Shown in pieces: positions 54,507 to 62,643 of a stretch of 64,000 nt of DNA. The stretch spans positions 1,178,001 through 1,242,000 of the forward strand of contig NZ_LT594324.1 of NCBI RefSeq assembly GCF_900089605.1, given 5' to 3'. Source of the stretch: Micromonospora narathiwatensis. Its GTDB lineage: Bacteria > Actinomycetota > Actinomycetes > Mycobacteriales > Micromonosporaceae. The position numbers and the translations under genes are program-made. Position 1 is the first letter of the stretch; each line of letters opens with the position of its first letter. Below the pieces are notes generated by a model. It was not told the DNA's origin, made no database searches, and worked only from the letters and a program-made list of their open reading frames with translations.

Positions 54507-55573
54507 CCTCGTCCCTGAGGGTTCAGACCCGGGCAGGAGTCCAGCGTGGTGCGGCAGACGGCCAACTCCCGGTCCGTGTATGCCAGGAACAGCACCCGCT
54601 CGGGTGCCGGCCCCGCCGATCGGGCAAGGTAGTCGACCGCAGCCAGTAGCAGCGTACGGGCGATGGCTTCCAGATCGCCGCCCGCGCTGCCCGCACCGAT
54701 CAGCGGAAACAGGACGCTGGCCGCCGGCTCGAGTCGGGTGCCGTCGTGCCGCACCGGGTTTGCTGCCGCGGTCAACCCCCGGACCACCGCTCCGTCGAGG
54801 TCGCGGATCGGCCGATAACCCTCGCCCGGCTCACCTTCGACCGCAGCCATGTGGATCACAAACTTGACGCCGTGACTACGAGTGAGCTCACCCGCGGAAG
54901 TGACAATGGCGATACCGGGGGTGACCGGCCGGCGGTCTCTCACCGCCAGCGCCAGATCATCCGCGACCAGGTCGGCCAAGACCCGGCCGGTGCTGTCCCG
55001 GGCGGCCCCTTCGTAGCGGATGATGCCAGAGGTCGAGAAGTCGTGGATGCGGGCCATCATCATGTCGGTGTTCTCCGAGTTGACCCAGGCGTCGATATCG
55101 TGGACGCGCCGGATATCGCCGGTCACGATCCCGATCAAACGTCTGCCCTGCCCAGCGCTGTTCCGCACCCGGTACCAGTGGGTCTCCTGGCGCTCCAGTG
55201 GGACCGGCTTCGCCGCGGCCTTTTCGGTCTTTCCGGCCTTTCGGGCTGCCGCGGCCTCGCGCTGATCGCGTTCCGCCGCGCGGTTACCAGCGCGCAGGGC
55301 GGCAGTCCACACCAAGATCACAAACGCGCCGGCGCCGCCGAGTGTCACACCGAACAAGGTGCCGTCCGACGTGGTCGCCGGGAACGCCGAGAAGGTGACG
55401 AGAGTGGCGGTCAGGGCGGCGCAGAGCCAGACGAAGACGAAGAGGGTGTGCCGGATGCCGGTGGCGGACGGGCGTGTCGCCCACCAGAAGCCCACCAAGC
55501 ACAGTGCCAGGAAAATGCCGGCGGCGATGTTGACGACCAATGAGGACCCCCACTTCAGGCCACGGCGCTTCAA
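54503..55573 (-). CDS. Membrane-anchored macro-domain protein
   Basis: The 356-aa protein has three hydrophobic segments in its first 95 residues, a charged linker (RDQREAAAARKAGKTEKAA) and then a macro domain: GIVTGDIRRV (near residues 148-157), DAWVNSENTD (161-170) and FPLIGAGSAGGDLEAI (near 285-300), the ADP-ribose-binding loops. Macro domains bind or remove ADP-ribose from proteins or nucleotides. As first gene of the operon with the STAND NTPase and nucleosidase, it may sense or control an NAD-derived signal at the membrane. Confidence 0.75.
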   Translation of the reverse strand: MKRRGLKWGSSLVVNIAAGIFLALCLVGFWWATRPSATGIRHTLFVFVWLCAALTATLVTFSAFPATTSDGTLFGVTLGGAGAFVILVWTAALRAGNRAAERDQREAAAARKAGKTEKAAAKPVPLERQETHWYRVRNSAGQGRRLIGIVTGDIRRVHDIDAWVNSENTDMMMARIHDFSTSGIIRYEGAARDSTGRVLADLVADDLALAVRDRRPVTPGIAIVTSAGELTRSHGVKFVIHMAAVEGEPGEGYRPIRDLDGAVVRGLTAAANPVRHDGTRLEPAASVLFPLIGAGSAGGDLEAIARTLLLAAVDYLARSAGPAPERVLFLAYTDRELAVCRTTLDSCPGLNPQGRG

Positions 55574-55756
55574 TGTATCCGTCCGGTCACGCGGTGAGAA
55601 GAGATGAACCGGGCGGTGAGTATGGGTCCGGCCAGGTGATGCCTGTTGAGGAGGGCCTCGATTGCTGGTGATGGCGTGGGTAGCGGGACGGGGTGGGACC
55701 CTAACGCCGTCCGTGGTCCGGCCCCCCGTTTACCCCCGGAAAACCCTAGACTGCGG

Positions 55757-55888
55757 TTGACAAACAGTGACGAAAGGCGGTCATCGCTGGGTCGCTGCCA
55801 GTGCAGCTCAGTGCCCATTTTTGACAGCCAACGACAAGGCTGGGGTGGCTACCGTCGGTAACAAGGGGTTTTGACGACCAATGACAAG
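55757..55888 (+). repeat. Three TTGAC-type direct repeats (integrase arm-site-like)
   Basis: Similar units occur at 55757 (TTGACAAACAGTGACGAA), 55821 (TTGACAGCCAACGACAAG) and 55871 (TTGACGACCAATGACAAG), spaced 64 and 50 bp apart. A weaker fourth, GACGAGGGGTCGACAAG, lies at 55893. Short direct repeats beside a tRNA-end-like sequence are typical of attachment sites of integrative elements. Confidence 0.5.
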
Positions 55889-55917
55889 CGCTGACGAGGG
55901 GTCGACAAGAGGCTTTT

Positions 55918-55948
55918 CTGGATTCAAATCCCCTCCTTCGCCACCACG
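55918..55948 (+). other. tRNA-3'-end-like sequence (possible att core)
   Basis: TCTGGATTCAAATCCCCTCC followed by TTCGCCACCA reads like the T-arm and acceptor 3' strand of a tRNA ending in CCA. No matching 5' half lies upstream within 100 bases, so this is a fragment such as remains at one end of an element integrated into a tRNA gene. The tRNA identity cannot be fixed. Confidence 0.4.
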
Positions 55949-56142
55949 ACTGCCTCGGCAACTACCGCGCCGTTACGCTGGCCGGTACGTAGTGGAGGAG
56001 CGAGACGAGGGTCTGGAGCCTGGGCGCCTCGCGGGGCTGCGCGGACGCCTGCCGTACCGCCTGCCGGGCGCACTCAGCTGACTCCTTTGATCCGGACCGG
56101 TGAGGTTCCAGCGAAGATGACGACGGTCTCACAAGCTGCGCA

Positions 56143-56808
56143 CTACATCGGCTCGTGGATGAAGTCGACCCCGAACACCTGCCCTGCCTTGTCATACTCG
56201 GAGACGGTCGGGTCCGTTGAGTAGACAGCGAGCACGGAAGCCGGATCGGCCGCGACGTCCCTACGCGGCCAGATGGAGAACGATGTCGGTGGGCGCGTAC
56301 CCGGCCGGGGTGGACCGGGCGGTCTAGGTGTCTTCAGGTAGCTGAGTTCGCGCCGGACTCCGAGTGCCGCCCGCATCATGTGCTTCTGGAATGCAGTGTT
56401 CTTGCACTCTACGGCCATCCGGACAAGGTCGTGGGGAGGGTAGCCCGACTTGATGCCAGCCGGGAGGATCACGATGTCGAGTTCATGGCAGTCGCCCCGC
56501 TGCGGGGGCAACTCACCTCGGCGGAGGTGGTGGCTCAACGTCAGAATCTCGATGTCGGTCCAGACCTCCAACAGCGGCTGGCCCCGTTGACGCAGCTCAA
56601 AGTGCGCGAACGAACGATCGATGGGTCCGCCTGATGAGCGAAGTCGCATTTTGTCTGAGCCGACGAGGATGACCTCGTATCGCTCGTGAGTCCGTAGGTT
56701 CTCCAGGATCACGCTGAGGACCCACGCTTCGTAGAGCTTCCCGGGGGTCATGCTGAGTGTGAGACCGCCTGCGGCGGATGTGGCGGAGGCATGCCGGTAG
56801 CGAGCCAT
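56143..56808 (-). CDS. PD-(D/E)XK nuclease-like protein
   Basis: The 221-aa protein has GKLYEAWVLSVILENL near its start, then CHELDIVILP with Asp (near residue 108) and VRMAVECKNTAF with E-x-K (near 130). These are the metal-binding positions of the restriction-endonuclease fold. It is isolated, between the attachment-like region and the toxin-antitoxin pair. A role in restriction or defence is inferred. Confidence 0.65.
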   Translation of the reverse strand: MARYRHASATSAAGGLTLSMTPGKLYEAWVLSVILENLRTHERYEVILVGSDKMRLRSSGGPIDRSFAHFELRQRGQPLLEVWTDIEILTLSHHLRRGELPPQRGDCHELDIVILPAGIKSGYPPHDLVRMAVECKNTAFQKHMMRAALGVRRELSYLKTPRPPGPPRPGTRPPTSFSIWPRRDVAADPASVLAVYSTDPTVSEYDKAGQVFGVDFIHEPM

Positions 56809-56985
56809 GACCGCGTCGATGTGGCAGTGGCGCCAGAACGAGGCCGGCGGGGCGGCTGAGGTCGACAGGCCTTAAACCGGGCGGTGACGCCTGGCTGGCG
56901 CAGCGTGAGCATTGGGACTGCGGAGTCCGCGTGACCGAGTGTGAAGGTTGTACCCGTCGCGGTTTGGTGACGGTACGCTGTAGGG

Positions 56986-57246
56986 GTGACTGAGATGCCG
57001 ATTCCCGAGGGTGAGCGGCTCGCTGAGGTGGCTCGGGACGCCGCGCGTTCGGGGCAGGTTGTCTATCTGACCGATCGTGGTGAGCGGTTGGCGGCTATCG
57101 TCCCGGCCCGTCTGGCGGCGCTGCTGGAACGCGGCGGTGTGGCCGGCGGCCGGCGAGTGTTAGGCGCTCGCGGGGCCGGTCGAAGCGGGCAGCGTGACAT
57201 CTCCGAACGGATCGAAGAGATCCTTCGTAGTGAGGTGGGACGATAG
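56986..57246 (+). CDS. Phd/YefM-type antitoxin
   Basis: The 86-aa protein carries the Phd/YefM fold phrase RLAEVARDAARSGQVVYLTDRGERLAAIVPARLAALLE, an N-terminal DNA-binding domain. The C-terminal tail (GQRDISERIEEILRSEVGR) would wrap the toxin. It overlaps the following PIN toxin gene and probably represses the pair's promoter. Confidence 0.85.
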   Translation: MTEMPIPEGERLAEVARDAARSGQVVYLTDRGERLAAIVPARLAALLERGGVAGGRRVLGARGAGRSGQRDISERIEEILRSEVGR

Positions 57247-57650
57247 CACTCGTCGTCGATGCCGGCCCGCTGTATGCCTATGTCGATGCCGATGACCAGC
57301 ATCATGAGGCGTGCGCGGACCTGCTGGAAACCCATCCCGGCCCGTTGATCGTTCCTACGTTGGTGATCACGGAGGTCGTCTACCTCCTGGCAACTCGCCT
57401 TGGGGCTCAGGCTGAACTGCGATTTCTCGGTGACCTGGCCTCAGGCGCGTTCGACATCGAGCCTGTGCATCCGACTGACTGGCTCCGCATAGCTGATCTT
57501 GTCGAACGATACGCCGATCTCCCCCTCGGTGCTGTCGATGCATCGGTGGTCGCCTGCGCAGAGCGGCTCGGCATCGATGAGGTTGCCACCGTTGACCGGC
57601 GGCACTTCACCATCATCAAGGCAAACCGGCAACTGCTACTGCTGCCCTGA
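57243..57650 (+). CDS. PIN-domain toxin (VapC-like)
   Basis: The frame encodes the PIN acidic residues VVDAGPLYAYVDADD (first Asp), VITEVVYLL (Glu), GAVDASVVACAERLG and VATVDRRHF. No ATG, GTG or TTG precedes the first Asp in this frame. The best start is ATA 57243 beside GAGGTGGGA, directly overlapping the antitoxin stop; the next canonical start (TTG 57345) would lose the first catalytic Asp. The fold predicts an RNase held by the upstream antitoxin. Confidence 0.75.
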   Translation: MALVVDAGPLYAYVDADDQHHEACADLLETHPGPLIVPTLVITEVVYLLATRLGAQAELRFLGDLASGAFDIEPVHPTDWLRIADLVERYADLPLGAVDASVVACAERLGIDEVATVDRRHFTIIKANRQLLLLP

Positions 57651-57810
57651 ATTGCCGGTCAGCCACTCCGACTGGCTACAGCGGCAAGGCGGAAGGCGAT
57701 GCGAAGCACGAAGCGCTGCGACGACTCCTTTACTCGGCTGGTTTATGCTTCCAGTGACCTGGGCAAACGTCGTCGAGCATGCCGCTGGGCCACCGGACTA
57801 CTGGGGTCAA

Positions 57811-57842
57811 GGGGTCGTCGGTTCAAATCCGGCCGTCCCGAC
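57811..57842 (+). other. tRNA T-arm/acceptor-like fragment
   Basis: GTCGTCGGTTCAAATCCGGC plus CGTCCCGAC resembles the T-arm and 3' acceptor strand of a tRNA. No complementary GTCGGGA occurs in the preceding 100 bases, so it is not a complete gene. It may be another integration scar. Confidence 0.35.
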
Positions 57843-57848
57843 CGGTTG

Positions 57849-57876
57849 ACCTGGGGAGATGAAGATCTTCCCAGGT
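57849..57876. terminator. 12-bp hairpin with GAAG loop
   Basis: ACCTGGGGAGAT pairs with ATCTTCCCAGGT across GAAG, with one G-T wobble. It lies just after the tRNA-like fragment and before three GGTAAC repeats. It may be the old tRNA terminator. The rest of 57651-58178 holds no supported gene. Confidence 0.45.
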
Positions 57877-58178
57877 AACGGCGGTAGCATCCGGTAACGG
57901 ATGATCTTCGACTGCGGTAACCGTGCCGCGGATTGGCCGTCGTTCCCCTCGCGTTCACCGGCTCTGGCCTGCGGCTTCGCGCTGCTGGCGGATGGGCCGG
58001 CATGTTGCTTCCTTGATTTTGCCTCAAGTGCTGCGGGTGCCGGAGGCTATGGCTCGGGTAGCTCGACGGCGCTTCTGCTGTGGCAGGTTCGTTGGCCGGC
58101 CCGGCGTCGTGGGCGGGGTGAGGTGACGGCCGGGTAGGTTCCAAATCTCGCGGGTGTCGGGTCGTGGTATGAACAGGC

Positions 58179-59321
58179 GTGTCGATCACCGTTGATGATG
58201 ATCTGTTGAATCGTGCGGGTGAGTTGAAGCGGCAGCTGGTGTCGTTTTCGCAGCAGCCACGTTACGACCGGGCGTTCGACGACGTGCTCGCGAGCCGGTA
58301 TGACGGTCGGGTTGCGCTCGATGAGCACACCATGATGATCTTGTGGGATTACTTCGTCCTGGAGCATCGGCTGCGTAACGGCCGGACGGTAGTGGAGCAG
58401 TTCGTCGCCGCGCACCCGGAGTTGCCTGAGCCGGAGCGCCAGATGCTGCTCGGGTGGCGGGATGTGGTGCAGGGGCCGTTCGAGGTGCAGGGGCGCGACG
58501 GGGCAGCGCTGGTGGTGGTGAACCTCGTTGATGAGCTGACCTATTGCGTGCGTTCGAACATGGGTCCGTCGGTGTTCCGGCGTACGCCGCGTCGGTCGTT
58601 TCTGCTCGCTCGGCTGGTGGCGGTGGGCGAGGAGTGGATGATCAGTGGCCCGATGAACGTGTGGCGGGCGCAGGAGCGGGACGTCGCGTACGAGATGGCG
58701 TTGGAGATGTCGCTGCGCGCGCCGGAGGCGGTGTACCGGAACCCGGAGAAGCTGGCCCAGGCATGGGAGCTGCAACGTCAGGACCGGGACCGGTTCGTGC
58801 GGTTCTTCGGCAGCGATCTGGTGGTGGTGGCCGGCGATCAGGTAGCGGATCGGATGGCCGATTACCATGCTTTCTGCCGTGCCGAGGTGCCTGGCACTCC
58901 GTCCTCAATCTCGGCCGTTGACGGGCCGGTGTTGGAGTTGCCGCCGGATGTCGTGGATGCGGAGACGGTGGCGATGATCTACGACGAGGTCGACGGGTTG
59001 GGCTTCTACGCCGAGTTCGGGCTGGTGGAGGCGGCGTTCGCGGATCCGGACCTGTTGCGGCGCCGCCGCTACCGGGAGCACACGATGGCGTACCTGCAGG
59101 ATGACAGCGTCGCCCCGCTGGTGCTGCGGCGGCTGGCCGAGCTTGATCCCGAGCGGGCCAGTGTGGTATTCCGGCGGCTGTTGAAGAAACCGCGTTTCGA
59201 CTGGGCCCGCGACGGCGAGGAGCTTCTGCGCGCGTACAAGCCGGAGCATTTCCGGCGGGCGCCGCGGCCGCGGGTCAGCCCGGTCAGCGAGCGGCTGGCC
59301 GCTTACGCCCGTCGGCGCTGA
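58179..59321 (+). CDS. Hypothetical actinobacterial protein
   Basis: The 380-aa soluble protein has no recognised family. It includes YVLEHRLRNG-like phrasing (WDYFVLEHRLRNGRTVVEQFVAAHPEL), a central basic segment (RRTPRRSFLLARLVAVG) and a helical C-terminus (RRLAELDPERASVVFRRLLKKPRFDW). Codon use and length support a real gene. It is not coupled to a neighbour. Confidence 0.65.
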   Translation: MSITVDDDLLNRAGELKRQLVSFSQQPRYDRAFDDVLASRYDGRVALDEHTMMILWDYFVLEHRLRNGRTVVEQFVAAHPELPEPERQMLLGWRDVVQGPFEVQGRDGAALVVVNLVDELTYCVRSNMGPSVFRRTPRRSFLLARLVAVGEEWMISGPMNVWRAQERDVAYEMALEMSLRAPEAVYRNPEKLAQAWELQRQDRDRFVRFFGSDLVVVAGDQVADRMADYHAFCRAEVPGTPSSISAVDGPVLELPPDVVDAETVAMIYDEVDGLGFYAEFGLVEAAFADPDLLRRRRYREHTMAYLQDDSVAPLVLRRLAELDPERASVVFRRLLKKPRFDWARDGEELLRAYKPEHFRRAPRPRVSPVSERLAAYARRR

Positions 59322-59328
59322 GGCACCG

Positions 59329-59685
59329 TCAGGTGCTGGGCCAGGTCCATTCGGGTCTCGGCCGCGCTGGGAACGGCGTGAGGACGGGGTAGCGCCGGTA
59401 GGCGGCATGGATCCAAGCGGTGACCGTGTCCGGCGGGAACGCCGGGTCGGCGAAGGCGACCTCGCCCGCGCCGTGCGGGCCGTGGCAGGTGGCGACGATG
59501 CCGCGTGCCTCGGTCGTGTAGTCGATGGACGTGACGGTGACCGGGGTGCCCAGCAGGGCCGCCGTGGTGGGCAGATGGGTCTCGTCCTCGATCACGGTGA
59601 GGAACGCGCTGTGGTGTTCGTCGGCGCCGTAGGCGTCGACGACGATCGTCTCGATTGCGTTGTCCAGGTCCAGGTCATCCGGCAC
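59329..59685 (-). CDS. Hypothetical small acidic protein
   Basis: The 118-aa protein starts MPDDLDLDNAIETIVVDAYGADEHHSAFL and contains VTSIDYTTEARGIVATCHGPHG. It resembles small actinobacterial proteins annotated as calcium-binding, from memory and with low certainty. It is convergent with the 380-aa gene, 8 bp apart. Confidence 0.5.
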   Translation of the reverse strand: MPDDLDLDNAIETIVVDAYGADEHHSAFLTVIEDETHLPTTAALLGTPVTVTSIDYTTEARGIVATCHGPHGAGEVAFADPAFPPDTVTAWIHAAYRRYPVLTPFPARPRPEWTWPST

Positions 59686-59746
59686 GCCCCACAGGTTAGG
59701 GCGGTGGGTTCCCGAGGTCCGGGCAGCGGTCTGCTGAGATGGACCG

Positions 59747-60058
59747 GTGACCGGTGATGGGCTGACGGTGTTGGTGGACCGACTGCGCTGGGATCGCCGG
59801 CGCGATCCCTACCGGGGGCGACGTGAGTACTCGCAGGCCGCCCGCCAGGTGGCCGAGGAGTGTGATCGATTGGTCGCGGTGGGGCGGGCGGATCTCGCGG
59901 TGCCGGTGTTGCGCAAGGCCGTCGACCGCATCACGCGGGCGCTGATGTATATCTTCGCAGCCACGCTCGTGGCAGCGGTGGCTCACGCGTGGGTGGTGCG
60001 AGGGACACTCGCCGTCTGGCTGCGCCGGGCAGAGACCACGACCCGCGGGAGAATGTGA
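59747..60058 (+). CDS. Hypothetical protein, possible truncated gene
   Basis: The 103-aa frame has a convincing helical core (GRREYSQAARQVAEECDRLVAVGRADLAVPVLRKAVDRITRALMYI), followed by an unlike hydrophobic tail. The core resembles part of SWIM-zinc-finger-associated proteins from memory, so this may be a fragment of a longer gene. Confidence 0.4.
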   Translation: MTGDGLTVLVDRLRWDRRRDPYRGRREYSQAARQVAEECDRLVAVGRADLAVPVLRKAVDRITRALMYIFAATLVAAVAHAWVVRGTLAVWLRRAETTTRGRM

Positions 60059-60116
60059 CTTCCGATCTGTCGGTGATCGGTCTTTCGGCGGTCGCGGGGT
60101 GCAGCACACTGACTCC

Positions 60117-60757
60117 ATGAACCGTCCTGCTACGTTCCTCGCCGATCCGCCGCAAAGCCCGGCGGTGACTGCCGCGTATGAGGGCGATCTCGCCTCCGAC
60201 GGCTATGTCAACAACCTCACTCGTGTCTGGTGCTGGCGTCCCACGTGCTGGCATCCTTCCAGGCCCTGCGTGCTGATCTCCTGGCCGATTCAGGCCTGTC
60301 GCCGAGGGAAGTAGCCGTGATGGTCGCCGCCACCGCCGCTGCCCGCAGCGATGCTTACTGTGCACTCGCCTGGGGCTCCCGGCTGGCCGAACTCAGTGAC
60401 GAGGCGACCGCCGCAAGGGTGCTGCAACGCGTTGACAGCGACCTGTCCGAACGGGAGGCCGCGCTGGCCGGTTGGTCTCGTCAGGTCGTCCAGGATCCGA
60501 ATGCCACGACCGAGGCCGACGTGGAGCGCCTACGCGACGCGGGTCTCAATGACCAGGAGATCTTCGAGGCGACGACCTGGATCGCGTTTAGGCTGGCGTT
60601 CTCCACCATCAACGACGCGCTGGGGGCACGGCCCGATCCGCAGCTTGCCGAGAAGGCGCCTCGGCTCGTCCGGGAAGCCGTCACCTATGGCCGCCAAGTT
60701 CAGGCGCACCCAACCTTGACTCCCGCCGACAGCGGCGCCGCCCGACGCTCGCGCTGA
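60117..60757 (+). pseudogene. AhpD/carboxymuconolactone decarboxylase-like gene with frameshift
   Basis: ATG 60117 gives MNRPATFLADPPQSPAVTAAYEGDLASDGYVNNLTRVWCWRP. The matching continuation LASFQALRADLLADSGLSPREVAVMVAATAAARSDAYCALAWG lies in another frame from about 60240 to 60757. One missing base near 60240 would join them. The YCALAWG segment corresponds to the CMD/AhpD redox region (peroxidase-related), here with only one Cys. It is either a pseudogene or a sequence error. Confidence 0.7.
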
Positions 60758-60767
60758 CAGGCCGGGT

Positions 60768-60836
60768 AGCGGCGGCGCATTGCTGCGCCGCCGCCCCCTT
60801 AGAACCGGACGTGCACGATTTCCATGCATCCGGCTC
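60768..60836 (-). ncRNA. Group II intron domains V and VI
   Basis: Domain V (60802-60836) begins GAGCCGGATG and ends GTCCGGTTC. Domain VI follows as a long stem, GGGCGGCGGCGC pairing with GCGCCGCCGC, with a TA bulge holding the branch-point A near 60767. The stop codon of the intron protein shares two bases with the first bases of domain V. Confidence 0.85.
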
Positions 60837-62643
60837 AAGCAAGCCCTGTGGCTCGCTGGCGTGCAGTTGGCTGGCCTGCCGTTTTGCCGGTGTTCCGGCG
60901 GTGGCAGTGGGTGTGGAGCAGACGGAGTTGCGGATCGTGCGGGGTGTTGTCCTGTCGTAGGCTGATGGTGTTGTGATCCATAGCTTTTCGCAGGCCGCTA
61001 TACCATTGTTCCCATTCTCGTGGGGTTTGTGGTGGGCGGTCGGCGTGCAGGAGGAGTTGCCCGCAGTAGGTGCACCGGCCCTGCTGGCTGTCGAGCAGCC
61101 GTTGGGTGGTGCGGTCGACTGGGGGTTGCAGCGTCGGGCGTCGCCGTCGGCTGGTCCAGTAGTCGGTCAGCGCCGAGTCATCGGGTGACGCGGTGCCGGG
61201 GACCATCTGGTGCCGCACGATCCTGGTCCAGGCGAATTTCTGCAGGTAGGCGCCGCTGTCGCGGTCACCGAAGACCCACCGATCTCGCCGGGACTTGTTG
61301 AACATGCCGAAGTAGCGGGCGATGACCCAGCTTGTCGGCTTGTTCGGGTGGGTGTGCCTGGCCCATTTGTAGACCAGTTTCCACAGGTAGTGGTCCAGCG
61401 AGTTGAAGATTTCGCTGGACACCACCGTCCGGTAGTAGGCCGCCCAGCCCCGGATGATCGGGTTGAGGCGGGCGATCACCGCGGCGGCGTTGCTGCCGCG
61501 CAGTGCACGCACTTCGGTGCGTAGCCGTTTCCGGATCCGTCTGATCGCCGTTTTGCTCGGTTTGATCAGCAGTAGGCCGTGGTGGCGGCGGACGGTGAAC
61601 CCGAGGAAGTCGTAGCCCTCATCGAGGTCGACCACGCGGGTCTTGTCCTCGTTGAAGGCCAGTCCTCGGGGCGTCAGCCATGCGGCCAGCCGCGCTTTGA
61701 CCTGCATCGCTTCGTCCTTGGTGCGGCACATCGCGACGAAATCATCGGCGTATCTGATCAGCACCGGGCTGTCCGGGACGCTGGCCGCACCGTCGGATCC
61801 GATGGTGCGGTAGCGAACCCCGGCGGCGTGTTCCATCCCGTGCAGCGCGACGTTCAACAGCAGTGGGCTGACCACCCCGCCTTGAGGAGTTCCCTCCTCG
61901 GTCGGGGTGAACCGGCCCTGTTCAACTACCCCGGCGCTCAGCCAGTCCTTGACCTGTTCCCTGGCGGGGAACCCGCCGAGCTGGGTGAGCAGATGGTGGT
62001 GGTCGATGCGGTCGAACGCCGCTTTCAGGTCCGCGTCCAGCACCCAACGCCGGGCCGGGTTCTTGCCCTTGACGGTGTTGAAGATGGCCTGGATGGCGTC
62101 CTGACAGCTGCGTCCGGGCCGAAATCCGTAGGACCTCGGCTCGAACCGGGCTTCCCATTCTGGCTCCAACGCGGCCGCGACCCGGGCTTGCAGCACCCGG
62201 TCGACGAGCACGGGGATACCGAGCGGTCGGCGGCGGCCGTCCGCTTTCGGGATATACACCCGTTTGACGGGGCGGGCCTGCCAGGGCCGTAGCCGGCGGT
62301 GAATACCGTCCGCCAGTGCGGCCTTGTCCTGGCTGTGAAGGACGGTCCTGCCGTCCACGCCCGCTGTCAAACGTCCAGCGTTGATCTCCGTCACCCGGCG
62401 AACACTCAACAACGTGTTCGACCGGGAACGCAGCATCAACTTCTGCAGGTTCCGGACCCGCTTGTGGTCCCCCGCCTGCGATGCCGTGAAGATCCGTTGG
62501 CGCAGACGCCGTACGCGATCCTCGCAGGCACGCCAATCCACCGCGTGCCAGTCGAGGACGTCCTCCGGTCCGTTCACCACCCCCACAGGAGTGGCACCCA
62601 ACTTGCCCTTCGGTTCCAGCCTCGTCGTCATCGTCTCTTTCAC
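60835..62643 (-). CDS. Group II intron reverse transcriptase/maturase with HNH
   Basis: The 602-aa protein carries RT blocks RVYIPKADGRRRPLGIPVLVDRVLQ, YGFRPGRSCQDAI, EEGTPQGGVVSPLLLN and the catalytic IRYADDFVAMC. A maturase X domain (AAVIARLNPIIRGWAAYYR, LWKLVYKWARHTHP) follows, then an HNH-type zinc module (CTYCGQLLL...LLHTHCHRRNTGK). It splices and mobilises its intron. GTG 62643 is used, and an ATG twelve bases further in is an alternative. Confidence 0.95.
   Translation of the reverse strand: MKETMTTRLEPKGKLGATPVGVVNGPEDVLDWHAVDWRACEDRVRRLRQRIFTASQAGDHKRVRNLQKLMLRSRSNTLLSVRRVTEINAGRLTAGVDGRTVLHSQDKAALADGIHRRLRPWQARPVKRVYIPKADGRRRPLGIPVLVDRVLQARVAAALEPEWEARFEPRSYGFRPGRSCQDAIQAIFNTVKGKNPARRWVLDADLKAAFDRIDHHHLLTQLGGFPAREQVKDWLSAGVVEQGRFTPTEEGTPQGGVVSPLLLNVALHGMEHAAGVRYRTIGSDGAASVPDSPVLIRYADDFVAMCRTKDEAMQVKARLAAWLTPRGLAFNEDKTRVVDLDEGYDFLGFTVRRHHGLLLIKPSKTAIRRIRKRLRTEVRALRGSNAAAVIARLNPIIRGWAAYYRTVVSSEIFNSLDHYLWKLVYKWARHTHPNKPTSWVIARYFGMFNKSRRDRWVFGDRDSGAYLQKFAWTRIVRHQMVPGTASPDDSALTDYWTSRRRRPTLQPPVDRTTQRLLDSQQGRCTYCGQLLLHADRPPQTPREWEQWYSGLRKAMDHNTISLRQDNTPHDPQLRLLHTHCHRRNTGKTAGQPTARQRATGLA

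Noticed and set aside
55740..55900. CRISPR array
   Set aside because: The repeats are only about 18 bp, diverge at several positions, number three or four, and spacing is uneven; an attachment-site explanation fits better.
57700..57842. A complete tRNA gene
   Set aside because: Only T-arm and acceptor 3' strand are recognisable; no complementary 5' acceptor or D-arm found upstream.
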